This document shows positions 25,601-35,740 of a stretch of DNA of 64,000 nt, piece after piece (the first letter of the stretch is position 1; every line of letters begins with the position of its first letter). Origin of the DNA: Psettodes erumei (taxonomy: Eukaryota > Chordata > Actinopteri > Pleuronectiformes > Psettodidae); the NCBI GenBank assembly GCA_016785225.1, contig JAFBJZ010000224.1, positions 577,001-641,000 of the forward strand, written 5' to 3'. The notes under the pieces were generated by a model. The model was given only the letters and a program-made list of their open reading frames with translations, had not been told where the DNA came from and ran no database searches. Both the position numbers and the translations under genes were made by a program.

Positions 25601-28600
25601 TAGCACTGCAGTCAGAACATAGTAACACTACTGAAATCCGTCTTTTAAAAAGCACTGGATTAGGTTCGGAATCAATCTTCAGGAGCTGCAGATTTTTTCA
25701 GGCCTTTAAACAGACAACAATGCAGCCATCTGGATATGGAGAAGAGGAGAAATCAGGATGCCGAGCGTAAGTGATGCAAACGCTGCCTTTTGTTTGGCAG
25801 CTCCGATTACCAAGGTTACCGGGCAATGCTCGACAGCAGTAGCTGTCACAGCAGGATAAGCTCCATATGATTCATGATTTGTGCACTAGCCATCTTTTAA
25901 GATCTCTGCTTCACTGTCTTGGCACACGTGACTGATGTGATTCAAGCTGTTAAGACTTAAATTATTTTCTTGAGAAAATGATTATTTACTGAGCAACATC
26001 TGTTATCATCTGTCTTTCTCTTTTTCTTCACACTGTCTGTCCTTTGCACCATTTTTTGGCTTCTTTTTTTTACGCTTTGCTAACGTCACTCTCAAAAGGG
26101 CAAGATACAAATTGTAGGTCATCAGTGTGTTCTGCTCAGATCTGCATGTGTGGACCTGTTCTCTGCAGGTCCCACGGCTCCTTAGCATCCTGTTTAATTG
26201 GATACAAAGGGACCCCACTCTTTCCAGTCTCACAAGGCTCTGTTGTTGTACCATTAAAGTTTACAAGTACCAGAATGTTTAATTGAAAGTCTGCTTTTAC
26301 TTACGTATGCACAAAAGCAAAACAGGTAAATGACAAGATAATTTGGTTGTCTTTCTTACCCACCTGACAGCAACAGCATCTTTGATGCAAAGCTGCAGAC
26401 AGATGACAGTCTTTGGCACCCTTGGCATTCCAGTGGCAGGTCCAATCAGACCCCGGGGGTCTGCCGGTGTGGCCGGCATCAGCAGTCAGTTGTGATGAGC
26501 CCCCTGATGACTGGAGAGGCAGAGCCCTTCAGGCTCGGCACAATCTCCCAAATCACAGTTATCTTATTTCTGCAGACCTCTGTGCTGTCCTCCCCCTCTT
26601 GCTTGTACTGCCTGAGTCTCCAGATAGCTATGGAGGGGTGTATCCCAGCTCGACATGTTATCAAGCTAAATAGATACTTGAATGTTTTTCACATATATGC
26701 TGTATAACATTTATTTCCTTTCGTCCCTTTTTATTCTTTGGTGTCTCCTAGCAGGCTGAGGATGAGGAGGAAGAGGACCAGCCTCTGAGCCTGTCCTGGC
26801 CTGAGTCCAACCGCAAGCGCTTCACCTACCTCTTCATCATGCCTATTGTCCTCCCCCTGTGGCTGACGCTGCCTGATGTCAGGAAGCCGGTGTGTGTTGT
26901 GTGCAGGAAGGAAAGATGACTGACCCAACGTTGTCAGTTTTATCTGGATAAGTGTGCATTTGTTGCTAAATCAACAACTCGCTTTTGTTTCTTGTTGTCT
27001 TTCAGACATCAAAGAAGTTCTTCCCCATCACCTTCTTGGGTGCCATCTGCTGGATCGCAGGCTTCTCATACCTAATGGTCTGGTGGGCTCACCAGGTACA
27101 AAGTCCTCAAAGACCTGTGTTCTTCTTAGGGCATGGTTTTGTAAAAATGATTGCATGTTGTGTCATCGTGACAAAAGTCCAACAACAAAAATAATAATAT
27201 TCTCAATTAAGTGTAAATCCTTGTCAAAAAACAAAGATGCAGCCATCTTTGCGCTCAATTTCCTGTTCTTGACATTTAAAATGTTTCTATAATCCACCCA
27301 CTCATAAATAATTACAACTATCTTATTCAAAACAGAGAGATTGTCAGAGCTAGAGATTTATCACCTCCATCAGCTCTGAAGCATCACAATGAATTTAAAA
27401 ATAGCTGGAATAAAAGATTAGGTTTTATTGACCCCAAAGCTTGGTTTCCTTTTTCTCCCCTTTTTTTGCAGGTTGGAGAGACCATTGGGATTACAGAGGA
27501 GATTATGGGCCTGACTATATTAGCAGCTGGAACCTCTATCCCTGACCTCATCACCAGTGTTATTGTGGCACGCAAGGGCCTGGGCGACATGGCTGTATCC
27601 AGCTCCGTCGGCTCCAACATCTTCGACATTACTGTCGGGTACGCGTCTGAGCATGATTTGAGACTGCACAGGGTCTCGCTGTGTTTTTAAGGTCATATTT
27701 TGAATTTGTGTTACTCTAGGGCCTTTCAGAGAACAGTTTCAGGATCACGTGCACAGACAAAATGGTTGTAGATCAAAAACATAAGAACTATTTTGATAAT
27801 ATAATGATGAGGAATCCCAGGAACTAACCAAACCAGCATATCTTAAATCATACACTGTTAAGATAGATGGATAAATGTATTGTGCATGATCTGGCTCTAT
27901 ATTACTTCAGTTATATACCCTATAGTAACTATATTTACATAATTTCATTTAACTTTTGATACCATGTACAAGCACTGAGTCCAAAGCTGCAGCATTTCCC
28001 ACACAACTATATATCCTGCCTACACTTGTGCAGCAAGGTGAGAGTTTCAACCTTTGCAGATCCACGAACAGGATCCTCACGCTGTTGCCAAGTTGCTCTT
28101 CAATTCGATTTTGAGCGTTTGTTTTACAGATATATTGTGATGACAATGTGGTCATATTATCTGCATATTATGTTTTGCTCTGCTGAGTGAAATCAACTTG
28201 ATGCCAACATAAAAAATGTCTCAAAAATATGTGGCCTCACAACCCTGTCTGAGAATGTTTGTAATTAGAGAGTAAATGTTGAGTCTAATTACATGAAGTG
28301 GGAGGGGCTTAATGGCTGGGGTAATGTAAATTAAATGTCTTTTAAAGGGAGTCTTCTTATACAGTATCTACAGGTCTAAGTCTTGAGCATATTACACCTC
28401 AGCATGACACATGTATTTGTGTTTTTGCAGATTGCCATTCCCCTGGCTCCTTTGGTCCTTGTTTAGCGGCCTGAGTCCGGTGCAGGTCAGCTCCAATGGC
28501 CTCTTCTGCGCCATCGTGCTCCTCTTCCTCATGCTCCTCTTTGTCATCATCTCCATCGCCGCCTGCAAGTGGCGCATGAGCAAGCTGCTCGGCTTCATCA

Positions 28601-28680
28601 TGTTCATGCTGTATTTTGTCTTCCTGGTAGTCAGCGTCATGCTGGAGGACAAGGCCATCACCTGTCCGGTGTCCGTCTGA
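10383..28680 (+). CDS. slc24a2: K+-dependent Na+/Ca2+ exchanger NCKX2, 3' half (partial gene)
   Basis: Plasma-membrane exchanger that extrudes one Ca2+ plus one K+ for four Na+, known from neurons and cone photoreceptors. Coding exons: 10383-10424, 11482-11590, 18417-18467, 20749-20847, 22183-22265, 26752-26889, 27006-27095, 27472-27638 and 28431-28680, plus a possible microexon at 14328-14342. Without the microexon they total 1029 nt (342 aa and stop), phases agree throughout, and every junction is GT-AG. They cover the end of the large cytosolic loop and the C-terminal membrane cluster, including the alpha-2 repeat with GTSIPD and SNIFD. The two Asp in these motifs correspond to human D548 and D575 (cation and K+ binding). 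The protein ends CPVSV, against CPVSI in mammals. The LQRGGSSASLHNS stretch and the 17-aa cassette point to NCKX2 rather than NCKX1, 3 or 4. The N-terminal half is outside the window. Confidence 0.95.
11482..11590 (+). CDS. slc24a2: slc24a2 exon, conserved loop ARPRLQRGGSSASLHNS
   Basis: A 109-nt exon (phase 0 in, phase 1 out), acceptor ctctcacag and donor gtaaga. It encodes ARPRLQRGGSSASLHNS, then LMRNSIFQLMIHTLDPLSE. This is almost identical to mammalian NCKX2 and is the anchor for naming the gene. It ends one base into a codon, which lets the following phase-1 cassette exons be added or skipped without a frameshift. Confidence 0.95.
11774..11801. repeat. perfect 11-bp hairpin
   Basis: cttcaaggtga, a 6-nt loop, then its exact reverse complement, in a slc24a2 intron just after the ARPRLQ exon. 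Confidence 0.75.
13605..13637 (+). repeat. (TG)n microsatellite
   Basis: Nearly perfect TG run of about 16 units inside a slc24a2 intron. Confidence 0.9.
13861..14140. mobile_element. MITE-like element with long inverted ends
   Basis: The left end begins agtttgacattttggaaaat. The right end reads ccaaaatgtcaaagt, which is its reverse complement. The similarity continues inward for about 60 bp on each side, so the whole 280-bp unit can fold back on itself. Related ends occur at 16380-16450, 20876-21110 and 31376-31585. I recall this sequence family as abundant in percomorph fish genomes but cannot confirm a database name. There is no coding capacity, so it would be a non-autonomous element. 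Confidence 0.6.
14328..14342 (+). CDS. slc24a2: candidate 15-nt microexon of slc24a2
   Basis: A 15-nt segment framed by a very strong acceptor (about 40 nt of nearly pure pyrimidine, then cccctcag) and a consensus donor (gtgagt). Read in phase 1, it adds five residues, (E)FADS plus the first base of the next codon, without disturbing frame. It joins equally well to the 51-nt cassette or directly to the GKFREK exon. It sits in the loop region where NCKX2 is known to be alternatively spliced. I do not recall this segment from mammalian NCKX2, so function and use are inference. Confidence 0.5.
16380..16450 (-). mobile_element. fragment of inverted-repeat element family
   Basis: Contains acagtggtatactttcc followed by ccaaagtctcaaactattcc, matching in order the right end of the 13861-14140 unit. 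Only this end is recognisable. Confidence 0.45.
16591..16615 (+). repeat. (CA)n microsatellite
   Basis: Perfect CA run of about 12 units in a slc24a2 intron. Confidence 0.9.
17787..17862 (+). mobile_element. tRNA-derived SINE head (candidate)
   Basis: Contains ggtagtctcgtggtccgg, which resembles a tRNA A box of Ser type. About 50 nt later comes ggtttgaattcc, which resembles the B box ggttcgaatcc. The spacing suits an internal RNA polymerase III promoter. It is too diverged to be a working tRNA gene, and the SINE body that may follow is not recognisable. Confidence 0.4.
18417..18467 (+). CDS. slc24a2: slc24a2 17-residue cassette exon
   Basis: Exactly 51 nt, phase 1 to phase 1, acceptor gttgtag and donor gtaagc. 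It encodes ELGTYGKLKYYHSMTEE, closely matching the mammalian stretch ELGSYGKLKYYDTMTEE. In mammals this 17-aa segment is the one included or left out in different NCKX2 transcripts. The fish exon keeps both the length and the phase that make skipping harmless. Confidence 0.92.
18468..20748 (+). other. slc24a2: slc24a2 intron
   Basis: No exon recognised. A sequence resembling the CTCF core (ccagcagtgggtgc) lies at 18841-18854, and AT-rich runs at 18660-18780. Confidence 0.65.
20749..20847 (+). CDS. slc24a2: slc24a2 exon, GKFREKASILHKIAKKKC loop
   Basis: A 99-nt exon (phase 1 to phase 1), acceptor ttttgcag and donor gtaaaa. It encodes KFREKASILHKIAKKKCQ followed by an acidic stretch ending ASRS. 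The first part is nearly invariant in NCKX2 loops; the second part varies. Confidence 0.95.
20848..22182 (+). other. slc24a2: slc24a2 intron
   Basis: Apart from the repeat copy at 20876-21110, nothing recognisable. Confidence 0.65.
20876..21110 (+). mobile_element. inverted-repeat element family, copy 3
   Basis: Starts tagtttaacattttgggaaa and later has agcatgaaggctggaaacc then ggggaaacagctagctcagc. The start matches the left end of the 13861 copy. The interior matches a repeat I know from percomorph genomes. It lies directly behind the 20749 exon. Confidence 0.55.
22183..22265 (+). CDS. slc24a2: slc24a2 exon, variable acidic loop
   Basis: An 83-nt exon (phase 1 to 0), acceptor tttcccacag and donor gtaggt. 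It encodes DKNLPNSSSVEVEVTPPMNG and eight further residues, aligning with the ELPNSTSTDVEMTP region of mammalian NCKX2. The loop is shorter here than in mammals. Confidence 0.92.
22266..26751 (+). other. slc24a2: slc24a2 intron, 4.5 kb
   Basis: Largest intron inside the window. It contains a CpG cluster at about 22580-22770, unusual for the CpG-poor surroundings, and a perfect 24-bp palindrome at 24747-24770. No exon recognised; the 153-codon minus-strand frame at 24981-25442 resembles no family. Confidence 0.65.
24747..24770. repeat. perfect 24-bp palindrome
   Basis: The 12-base arm aaaaacatggtg is followed directly by its reverse complement with no spacer. Function unknown. Confidence 0.8.
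26752..26889 (+). CDS. slc24a2: slc24a2 exon, start of C-terminal membrane cluster
   Basis: A phase-0 exon of 138 or 135 nt. The acceptor is tagcag (NAGNAG), so it may start at 26752 (adding a Gln) or 26755. It encodes an acidic run then DQPLSLSWPESNRKR, the hydrophobic segment FTYLFIMPIVLPLWLTL and DVRKP, matching the first helix after the cytosolic loop. Donor gtgtgt. Confidence 0.95.
27006..27095 (+). CDS. slc24a2: slc24a2 exon, transmembrane segment
   Basis: A 90-nt phase-0 exon, acceptor ttctttcag and donor gtacaa. It encodes TSKKFFPITFLGAICWIAGF then SYLMVWWAHQ, a membrane helix conserved across NCKX proteins. Confidence 0.96.
27472..27638 (+). CDS. slc24a2: slc24a2 exon, alpha-2 repeat (ion-binding)
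   Basis: A 167-nt exon (phase 0 to 2), donor gtacgc. It encodes VGETIGITEEIMGLTILAAG, then TSIPDLITSVIVARKGLGDM, then AVSSSVGSNIFDITVG. This is the alpha-2 repeat, the signature of the CaCA exchanger superfamily. The Asp of TSIPD and of NIFD, needed for Ca2+ and K+ transport, are intact, so the encoded exchanger should be active. Confidence 0.97.
27639..28430 (+). other. slc24a2: slc24a2 last intron
   Basis: Nothing recognisable between the alpha-2 exon and the last coding exon. Confidence 0.8.
28431..28680 (+). CDS. slc24a2: slc24a2 last coding exon
   Basis: Starts after gtttttgcag and completes a split Gly codon. It encodes LPFPWLLWSLF, a polar linker, then two hydrophobic helices beginning VSSNGLFCAIVLL and LLGFIMFMLYFVFLVVSV, and ends LEDKAITCPVSV with TGA at 28678-28680. 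The CPVS ending is typical of NCKX2. Confidence 0.97.
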
Positions 28681-28782
28681 GGACCTACTTCCTCTCCCTT
28701 GTCACCACCATGACCACCACCACAAACATCCTAATTGTCCGCCATTGCGCTCACCTGACCCTTTGTTATCCTTTACCCCAGG

Positions 28783-28788
28783 AATAAA
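28783..28788 (+). terminator. slc24a2: AATAAA poly(A) signal, proximal
   Basis: Canonical hexamer about 100 nt after the slc24a2 stop codon. Confidence 0.45.
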
Positions 28789-28939
28789 AGAAGAACTGGA
28801 TGAGAGAATAATATAAAAATATGGAAAAAAGGAATCTACTGATATTTTCAGTGAGCAGGTGGTGGCGGGGAGCAGTTTAACCAACAAGGGCACAAGAGTT
28901 TGGCTTGGCTGATAAAGCATAGGCCTAACCTGCGTGGAT

Positions 28940-28988
28940 TTTTATTTATTTATTATTATTATCATTATTAATATTATTATTATTATTT
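28940..28988 (+). repeat. (ATT)n / TTTA low-complexity tract
   Basis: Interrupted TTTA and ATT units within the presumed slc24a2 3' UTR. Confidence 0.8.
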
Positions 28989-30273
28989 AAATGGAAGGTG
29001 AAGGGAGTTATTGGTGTGTCAGCCAAATATAGAAACATTATGCATGCCATTAGTGTCACTAGAAGAGCTGAAATCAAGACTACGCCTGGTCGGTTGAGGA
29101 GAATGACCTCCTGTGAACTTTGGTGGGGGAGAAAAAAAAGTACACTGAAGAAAACTCTTAATAATAAACCCAGAGTGACTGGGCTGACATTGTGAGTATA
29201 TTTGAACTAGTTCCACAGACTAAAATGCTAAAGCATGAAGAGGAACTTACGGATGGGGAAATGGCAGACTGTTTGGATGAAGATTTTGTTCCGAACATGT
29301 TTTACCGTCTGATGACATTGAGCAAGAAGATTCTCCTGTGGATTTTTGCACCTGAGCAACAAGGGATTGCTGCTTTTGCTCTTGCTGGGCAGATTTTTTT
29401 TGGGGGGGGCAAATTGATCTGCGCTCAGTCTGAGTCACAGGTTAAAGCTTTCCCTCTTCCCTGCCACATTTTCACCACTGAATGTTTCTTCAGAGGATTT
29501 TTAATTTTTGTTTTTATTTTTCGATTCATTTTCCTGAAATATATAGAAGTAGCATTAGATGTACTGTAGCAGTATTAGTTGGTGTAGAGTCCTCTTGACA
29601 ATCTGCTCCTCTTTTGTTTCTTTTGCCACTGGACACAGGTTCTGATTGTACAGACTTTTTCATGCCTCACGCTCACCAACTGATAAAGGCGAGAGGAAGA
29701 AGCCTGACTGAAGTTTAGTCTCTTGAAATATATGCTAGCCTTCGCTATCTTGCACTGGTTGGGGGGGCATGAGTAATTAAGGCTCATTAAAGTTCCATCA
29801 TGAAGTCAATGTCAAAATAATACATTTGAAAAGAACTTAACAGTGTTTAAGCATCACAGCTGATTAGATGAGTCAATGTGTAGTGCTTTGTTCACAGTAG
29901 AACTGGGCTCAACTCACCAGCTCGTCAAGCTCCTGGGGTAGTAGTTTCAAGGAGTCAACTGCATGTAAAAAAAAAAAAAAAAGATCAAAAAAACAACAAC
30001 ACACCAATCAACATTTAAGAAGTTGTATACCAAAATGTATACTTTTTCAAACTTGTTTCATAACTTCCTAATGCAAATCAGTGCTCAGTCTCTATGTAGA
30101 AAATGTCAACATGTAAGGTCAACGATATCTATCAAACTTGTGCAATTTCTTTTTGACTCAAAGGTGCTTTTGTGTGCATGTGTGCAAACTGCATTTGAAA
30201 GTCATCACACAATGACCATTCCTTAAAATTTATCTATGAATAGAGGTTATACCAGTATTTTGCAACTGCAAAA

Positions 30274-30291
30274 AATATATATATATATATA
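30274..30291 (+). repeat. (AT)n microsatellite
   Basis: Short AT run following a run of A bases. Confidence 0.8.
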
Positions 30292-31375
30292 CACCAATGT
30301 TGTGTTTTATACTGGAGATAGAATCATAATCACAATCTCTCTCTCTCTTTGAGCTACATAGAATGTGGAAACCACAGAATTAACAGCAATATACCGTGCG
30401 TGTCACCCTTGAGAATCACATCCTCACTCCCATACGTCTGTCCCCCCCACTGTCCTTCCTGTCCGACCTCATCCAAAAATCCCCACAGGAAACAAATGGA
30501 TGGCCATTTCTCCTGAAACTGAGTTACAAACTCCTTCCTGTTATAGCTGACCAGAAACATCCGCTTTACCTCAACAACACAGCCACTGTACAGCAGCTTA
30601 GTAGGATTTAACTGTAAAATAATAGTAAATAGATTCTCTGAATGTGTGAGGAACAATGCATGCGAGGAATTTGGGCTGGTTACCCACCGACTGTACAGCA
30701 GAGCTTATCCAACTAAGTATGTTCACTTTTATGCATTCATTCAGAGAGAACTCATTGATTTTAATTTGTAAATATAACTCCTGGTTTTTGCAGTAACCAA
30801 ATGGTTCACAAATGTATTTTATTCACTTTGATTTCTTTTCTTTTCTTTCTTTTTTTTGGCGAAAGTGGATGGAAACGGACATTGATGCTGTATGCGGGTG
30901 GGATATTTATTTCATAGTATTACTGAGGAAAACAAGCAGCAACAACAACAAAAGAGCATTTATTTTTAGACTACTCAACATCTGATTTGCATACATTAAA
31001 CTGTAAACATGCCTGTTCGGTTTCTGTTAAGAAACCGAGGGCTTTAAATACCATATTGCCTCCTCGGATTATAAAGACATGTAGGACATAGTGATGCTGC
31101 TGCCGTGGTCTCTGACATTTGGTACGGGTTGCAAAAGCACAGGAAAAACAAAACTGTGGTCTCTGCCTAAACCAAACTCATATGTTAACCTGTTATGTGT
31201 TGAGTGGTCTCATTGTAAATTTACTAGAATGTTACCGCTGCAAAGACTCAATTGAAGGCCTCCATGATGACTCATGTACTGTATTTGCCAGTAAACTCTC
31301 CCTTCTGGGTGCCCACACACTCTCCTAAACGTGATCACATCTCACCTCTAGTTTCTACTCATCCCTCTCTTTCAA

Positions 31376-31585
31376 CAGAATAGTTTGACATTTTCGGGTA
31401 TGCACTTACTCATGAACAAAGAAAGCCAAGAGGGCTGTTTCTCTATTTCCAGTTTTTCTGCTAAGGTAAGGTAGCTTGGTATTAATCATGCTCACATGAC
31501 AGACAGTGGTATACATTTTTTTGGTCTAACTCTTAGCAAGAATGTGAATAATCATCTTTCCCAAAATCTCAAACGGTCTCTTGGT
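31376..31585. mobile_element. inverted-repeat element family, copy 4
   Basis: Left end tagtttgacattttcgggta. Right end ggtctaactcttagcaag, then cccaaaatctcaaac in reverse orientation, the same layout as 13861-14140 in a shorter unit. It falls inside the presumed distal slc24a2 3' UTR. Confidence 0.5.
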
Positions 31586-31960
31586 TAAGAGATAATTTAC
31601 AAGTTTGGTTGACCTTTTTACCACACCAGTCATGTGCAGGCTGTGCACTTCCATTTCTCAAAACCTCTCCTGCCAAGACGAAGTTCCCATAATGTTATTT
31701 TGTGTGAGAGGATGGCTGGTGAGTGTTTAAAAAAAAAAAGACAGAACTGGTTTAGCACGTGAGCTTGGCATTGATTGTGGTTTCCAGGGAAAGCAACCGT
31801 GAAAGTTGGCCACTAAGGAACATTCTTGCACTGTAAATGTTTTATTTTCTTGGTGTTGATGTAAGATTTATTTAAGGTGTACATATATACAGATACAAAT
31901 TAACCATATAATCTATATGTGTAAAAGAAATATGTCTCTATGTAAAAACACAAAGTATAT

Positions 31961-31975
31961 AATAAATCAAATAAA
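31961..31975 (+). terminator. slc24a2: paired AATAAA poly(A) signals, distal
   Basis: Two hexamers at 31961-31966 and 31970-31975 in an AT-rich stretch, the best candidate for the distal end of slc24a2 transcripts. Confidence 0.45.
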
Positions 31976-31990
31976 GATGATAATTCAAAT

Positions 31991-34900
31991 ATGAAACAAT
32001 GTCTTACTATATTTGTGGACAACTTTATAGCATAATTTTGTAGCTTTATAGCACTTTATAGTTTATTTTATAGTAAACGGTCTATTTAGAAATGCTAAAT
32101 GGATATTGCAATAATCTTCTTCTTGATTTTGAGTGAAGGGACACTCCACCAAAACTAAACATGAGCAGTTCTGTTTAATCTGTAAAAATATGTTCTGTAA
32201 GGGCCGATGTTCAACATCATTTTCAAACAAAGGTGGCGTCAATTTGAATGTCAAATGGCACTGTAAAATATAAAATGTAAGGAAAATATCCTCCATATTT
32301 TGTTTAATCTCTGTACAAGGGCAGCGATTTGCATTTTGCTCACTTCCGATAATACATCCACGCTACCAGTGCCGTGCCATCTTGCGTGTGAATTTGAGTT
32401 GTGGAATATGGCGCCATCCAGAGATCAAACACCAATACTTCAGTGTGACTTCAAGCAATAGTGATGTAACAATTCCAGTGAAGTAGACTTGAGAGTCAAT
32501 CTTGATATTGTCCGATTTCCCAAAAATTAACCAGAAACCATTTCATCCAGATACCAACCCATGGTGTGCTTGAACCATGAGTCAGTGGATGACAGGCCCT
32601 GATGTTAGTAGTTTGCACCACTGAGTCTCGAAGGGGAGCTGGGGGAAAAAATGAAAAAGGGGCACCTACTAAATGAGCCATGCCTTGCTCATGATTTTAG
32701 AATCCCTTTCTCTTTTACTTTGTAGTGTTTTCAAAAAGACTTCTGCTATTTGTTATATCCTGCTAATAGTGTGATCTGCTATTTGTACTTTTTCTTTCTT
32801 ATCCTATTTACATCCCTCTCTCTTTAGTTTATCCTATCAGTTTATCATAAGCTTATTCTACTACTATTACTTACATCTGGTGACCTTTCACCTCTGATGG
32901 TAACTGATGGTAACATATAATTGGTGATATTCAAATGCTAAATTTAGTGACCATGCAGACTATCTGTATCTGTTCTTCACAAATAAATATAACTGTTCTA
33001 AAATATAACTTGAATTTAGCATTTATATTAAAATCTACTTTATCTGAGAAAGTGATGCATTTGTCCACTGAATGAAACGAAAATTTGATGTAAATTTTCA
33101 TTTTAATCTGTTTTAGACAGCAGTGTGCAAATGCTTAATTTTCATTGTAGCTTAATAGTTTAATTACATTAACTAACTTAATTAATTACATCTACTTTTC
33201 TTCTTTTCTTCTTTCTTGGGAATTATAATTTTTCATATTTTGTGCTCTAGAATACCACAGTTCAGGTACAAGGGGAATTTAGGATGAGGGGATGTATTTC
33301 CATGTAATTCTGTATTCTGTGGTATTCATCGCATTTGTGAAAGACAAGACTAGATTACAACATGCTGCTGGAAAGTAAAATATTAATAGTCCTAAGAGTT
33401 CATCAGTACTGATTCACCAAGTTGAAAAAACAAGTTGAAGTTTGTGAGTCAGTGGCAGTGTTCCTGGGATCTGAGGGGATTTTCCCTCTTCCAGCTAACA
33501 TTATACAACAGACCGATCGCTTTCTAACTCATTTGCCAGCAGTTAATAAACTCCACATGGCTCTGAGGGCAAAGTTAGTAGCACCGAGGGTGGCTTGTTC
33601 AGCAAGTCAGCTTACTATCGGCCAGACTTTGCTCAGTGACTTCATCTGCTGGCTGTTCCGGGGTGTGCTTATGTTTGATTCAGCAAAAAACATCTCAGGA
33701 AGAAGCTCCCGGCCAAATCCTGCACACTCACTCAATCCTGTTACAAGCGTGGCAGCAGAGGCTGACTTTGGCTCATGCAGAGAGAATAGTTTCAAAATAT
33801 GTCAGACGCAGGCAAGTCATCACCAAAGCTGCCCTGTTTAGCTGTTTTTGGGGATTCATGTGGGGAATAATTTTCATGACTCTCAAAAAAAAGAGGGCCT
33901 TGGTGGACCTGAGACCATATGATGACTCACAATCGGGTCTGTGTTGATCTGAAGTGTAACTACTGCACATGTGGTGGTGTGATTCAGCTTGTGGAGCGTC
34001 TGAGAGAAAGGTTTTTGGTTTGCAGCACAGAGAAAATGATACCCAGTGATAGCTATATGAGTTGACAAGCTCTGATATGTCATTATGACCATTTAAACTG
34101 AGTCACAAACAATGGAATAACACCAAATAAGGAGAAAGTACAGCAGACTGTCCAAACCTTTCTGAATGGACTTTTTAAAATTAACTTCTGTAATGAGTAG
34201 TTAGGGCTACAGCTTTTAAAACTTTAAAGAGAAAAAGTATAAAAATGTCATTAAACAAAATGCAAAAATATTTTTCCCCTATTTCTCCCTAAAAAAATAA
34301 AGAATGAATAAATATATAGTCACAAATACACAGTTAGCTCACAATGAGATTATAGGGAAACCAGGCAATATTTTTAGATAAACAAATGAATATGAATGTT
34401 AATCGCTTTTGCTGGTTCTGTCTGTTGCTTAGATTTTGGACAGCTCTGCCTTTTCTCATCATTTTCATTTGGATTTGCAAATATCTATTTTCCTTTAAGT
34501 CATGTTTTAAAATAACCCTCTCGTGATATTTAGATGTTGGTCATGTCTTGATGCTCAGGAATGTTGGAGAGCTTATCACTGCTCTATCCTCTATCAGTAG
34601 ATATATCATTCAACCACAGTTTCCATTGTAGTTGCTTTCCTGCTAACTGCTCAAAAAAAGGAGTGTCATCACCTACGTGGGCCTACTTGTTTGAATGAAC
34701 AACTTCATCATCTTGAACTCCATTACATCAATTAGCAATCCCTCATTTTCTGTTTACAAGGCCGTTACCATGATAAACAAATCCTTACTGTACGTAATGG
34801 AAACATTAACCCTGTCAGGTCCTGTAATTGCCTTTTACTTGCAAGTATTTGCTCTGTGGGAGTTGACAGGTGTGGCCAGTGTCGACACCTTAGGAATTGA

Positions 34901-35740
34901 GTCATCGATGCCAAATGTGCTCGTGTCAACTTGAGGATTGTCAAATACAGGCTATGTAAGGCTACATTTATAAGAAAACATATCTCTCTCCAGTTGTTTG
35001 TGAAATATTGGATGCTTTAACCTGTCTGAACCTCACAATGTTTGATAAATAAAACAATATGGGAAGTTTCTTGGTTCCTATGGTGGAAGTGGTAATGGCA
35101 CTACCTCAAAACTTATACATGCTGATTGGAAATAGTTGCTTTCTGCCTACTGGTGAAGGGACACAGATGTTCTTTCTTCTGGCTGATGACTGTTCACCAT
35201 CCTGAACCAGTTACGTACAACAGCAGTAAATTCTGTGATTCTCCTCAAATAGCTGTGGGGGACCTCCAGTATATCTGCCAGTCAGTGAGTGGCACTTAAC
35301 ATCTCCACATTGTTTGAATAAGGGACCAGTAAAAGTTGAGGGTCACGACAAATTCTCACATGAAATGATGTTTCCTGTCCTGGATGCCCACCACTTTCTG
35401 GTCTAGACGATTCTTTGAATCACTCCGCGTGATTCATTAACAAACCAGTCCCCAAGAGTCATGGTTTATTTTGTGTGGAGATCAGCAGACCTCACATTTT
35501 GTCTTTGTGGACATCACCAATTTAGTATGTGATGAGTGAGTTTATAAACTGTAACAATACTTAAGAATAATAATGATAATAATTCTATGGGTCATTCGAC
35601 AACAGTGGTCACGTAAATGAATTTCTATGGTAAAATATTTCTATAATATAATTTTTATTCGAAAAAAAACTATGTTCTTACATAATTCTACGTTAGAGAT
35701 GTTTGGTGATTTTTGGGAGATTCTTTTGTCCCCCCCTTTT
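31991..35740. other. intergenic DNA
   Basis: No gene recognised. The region is AT-rich, with a minus-strand tRNA-like SINE candidate at 32500-32660. The 139-codon frame at 33422-33841 has no recognisable domain. Confidence 0.6.
32500..32660 (-). mobile_element. tRNA-derived SINE (candidate, minus strand)
   Basis: On the minus strand it reads gagactcagtggtgcaaac (A-box-like) followed about 50 nt later by ggttcaagcac (B-box-like, 32565-32575 on the + strand). This is the arrangement of a tRNA-like RNA polymerase III promoter. It is too diverged for a functional tRNA. Confidence 0.4.

Larger units (their letters stand above)
28681..31990 (+). other. slc24a2: slc24a2 3' UTR (long, inferred)
   Basis: An AATAAA at 28783-28788 could give a very short UTR. 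Closely spaced AATAAA signals at 31961-31966 and 31970-31975 could end a 3.3-kb UTR, and mammalian NCKX2 mRNAs have long UTRs. The region is AU-rich with an ATT-type tract at 28940-28988 and Pumilio-like TGTAAATA (30767-30774) and TGTACATA (31878-31885). Which end is used is not visible from sequence. Confidence 0.5.

Noticed and set aside
33422..33841. 139-codon intergenic open frame
   Set aside because: No domain or conserved pattern seen and several overlapping frames are equally open.
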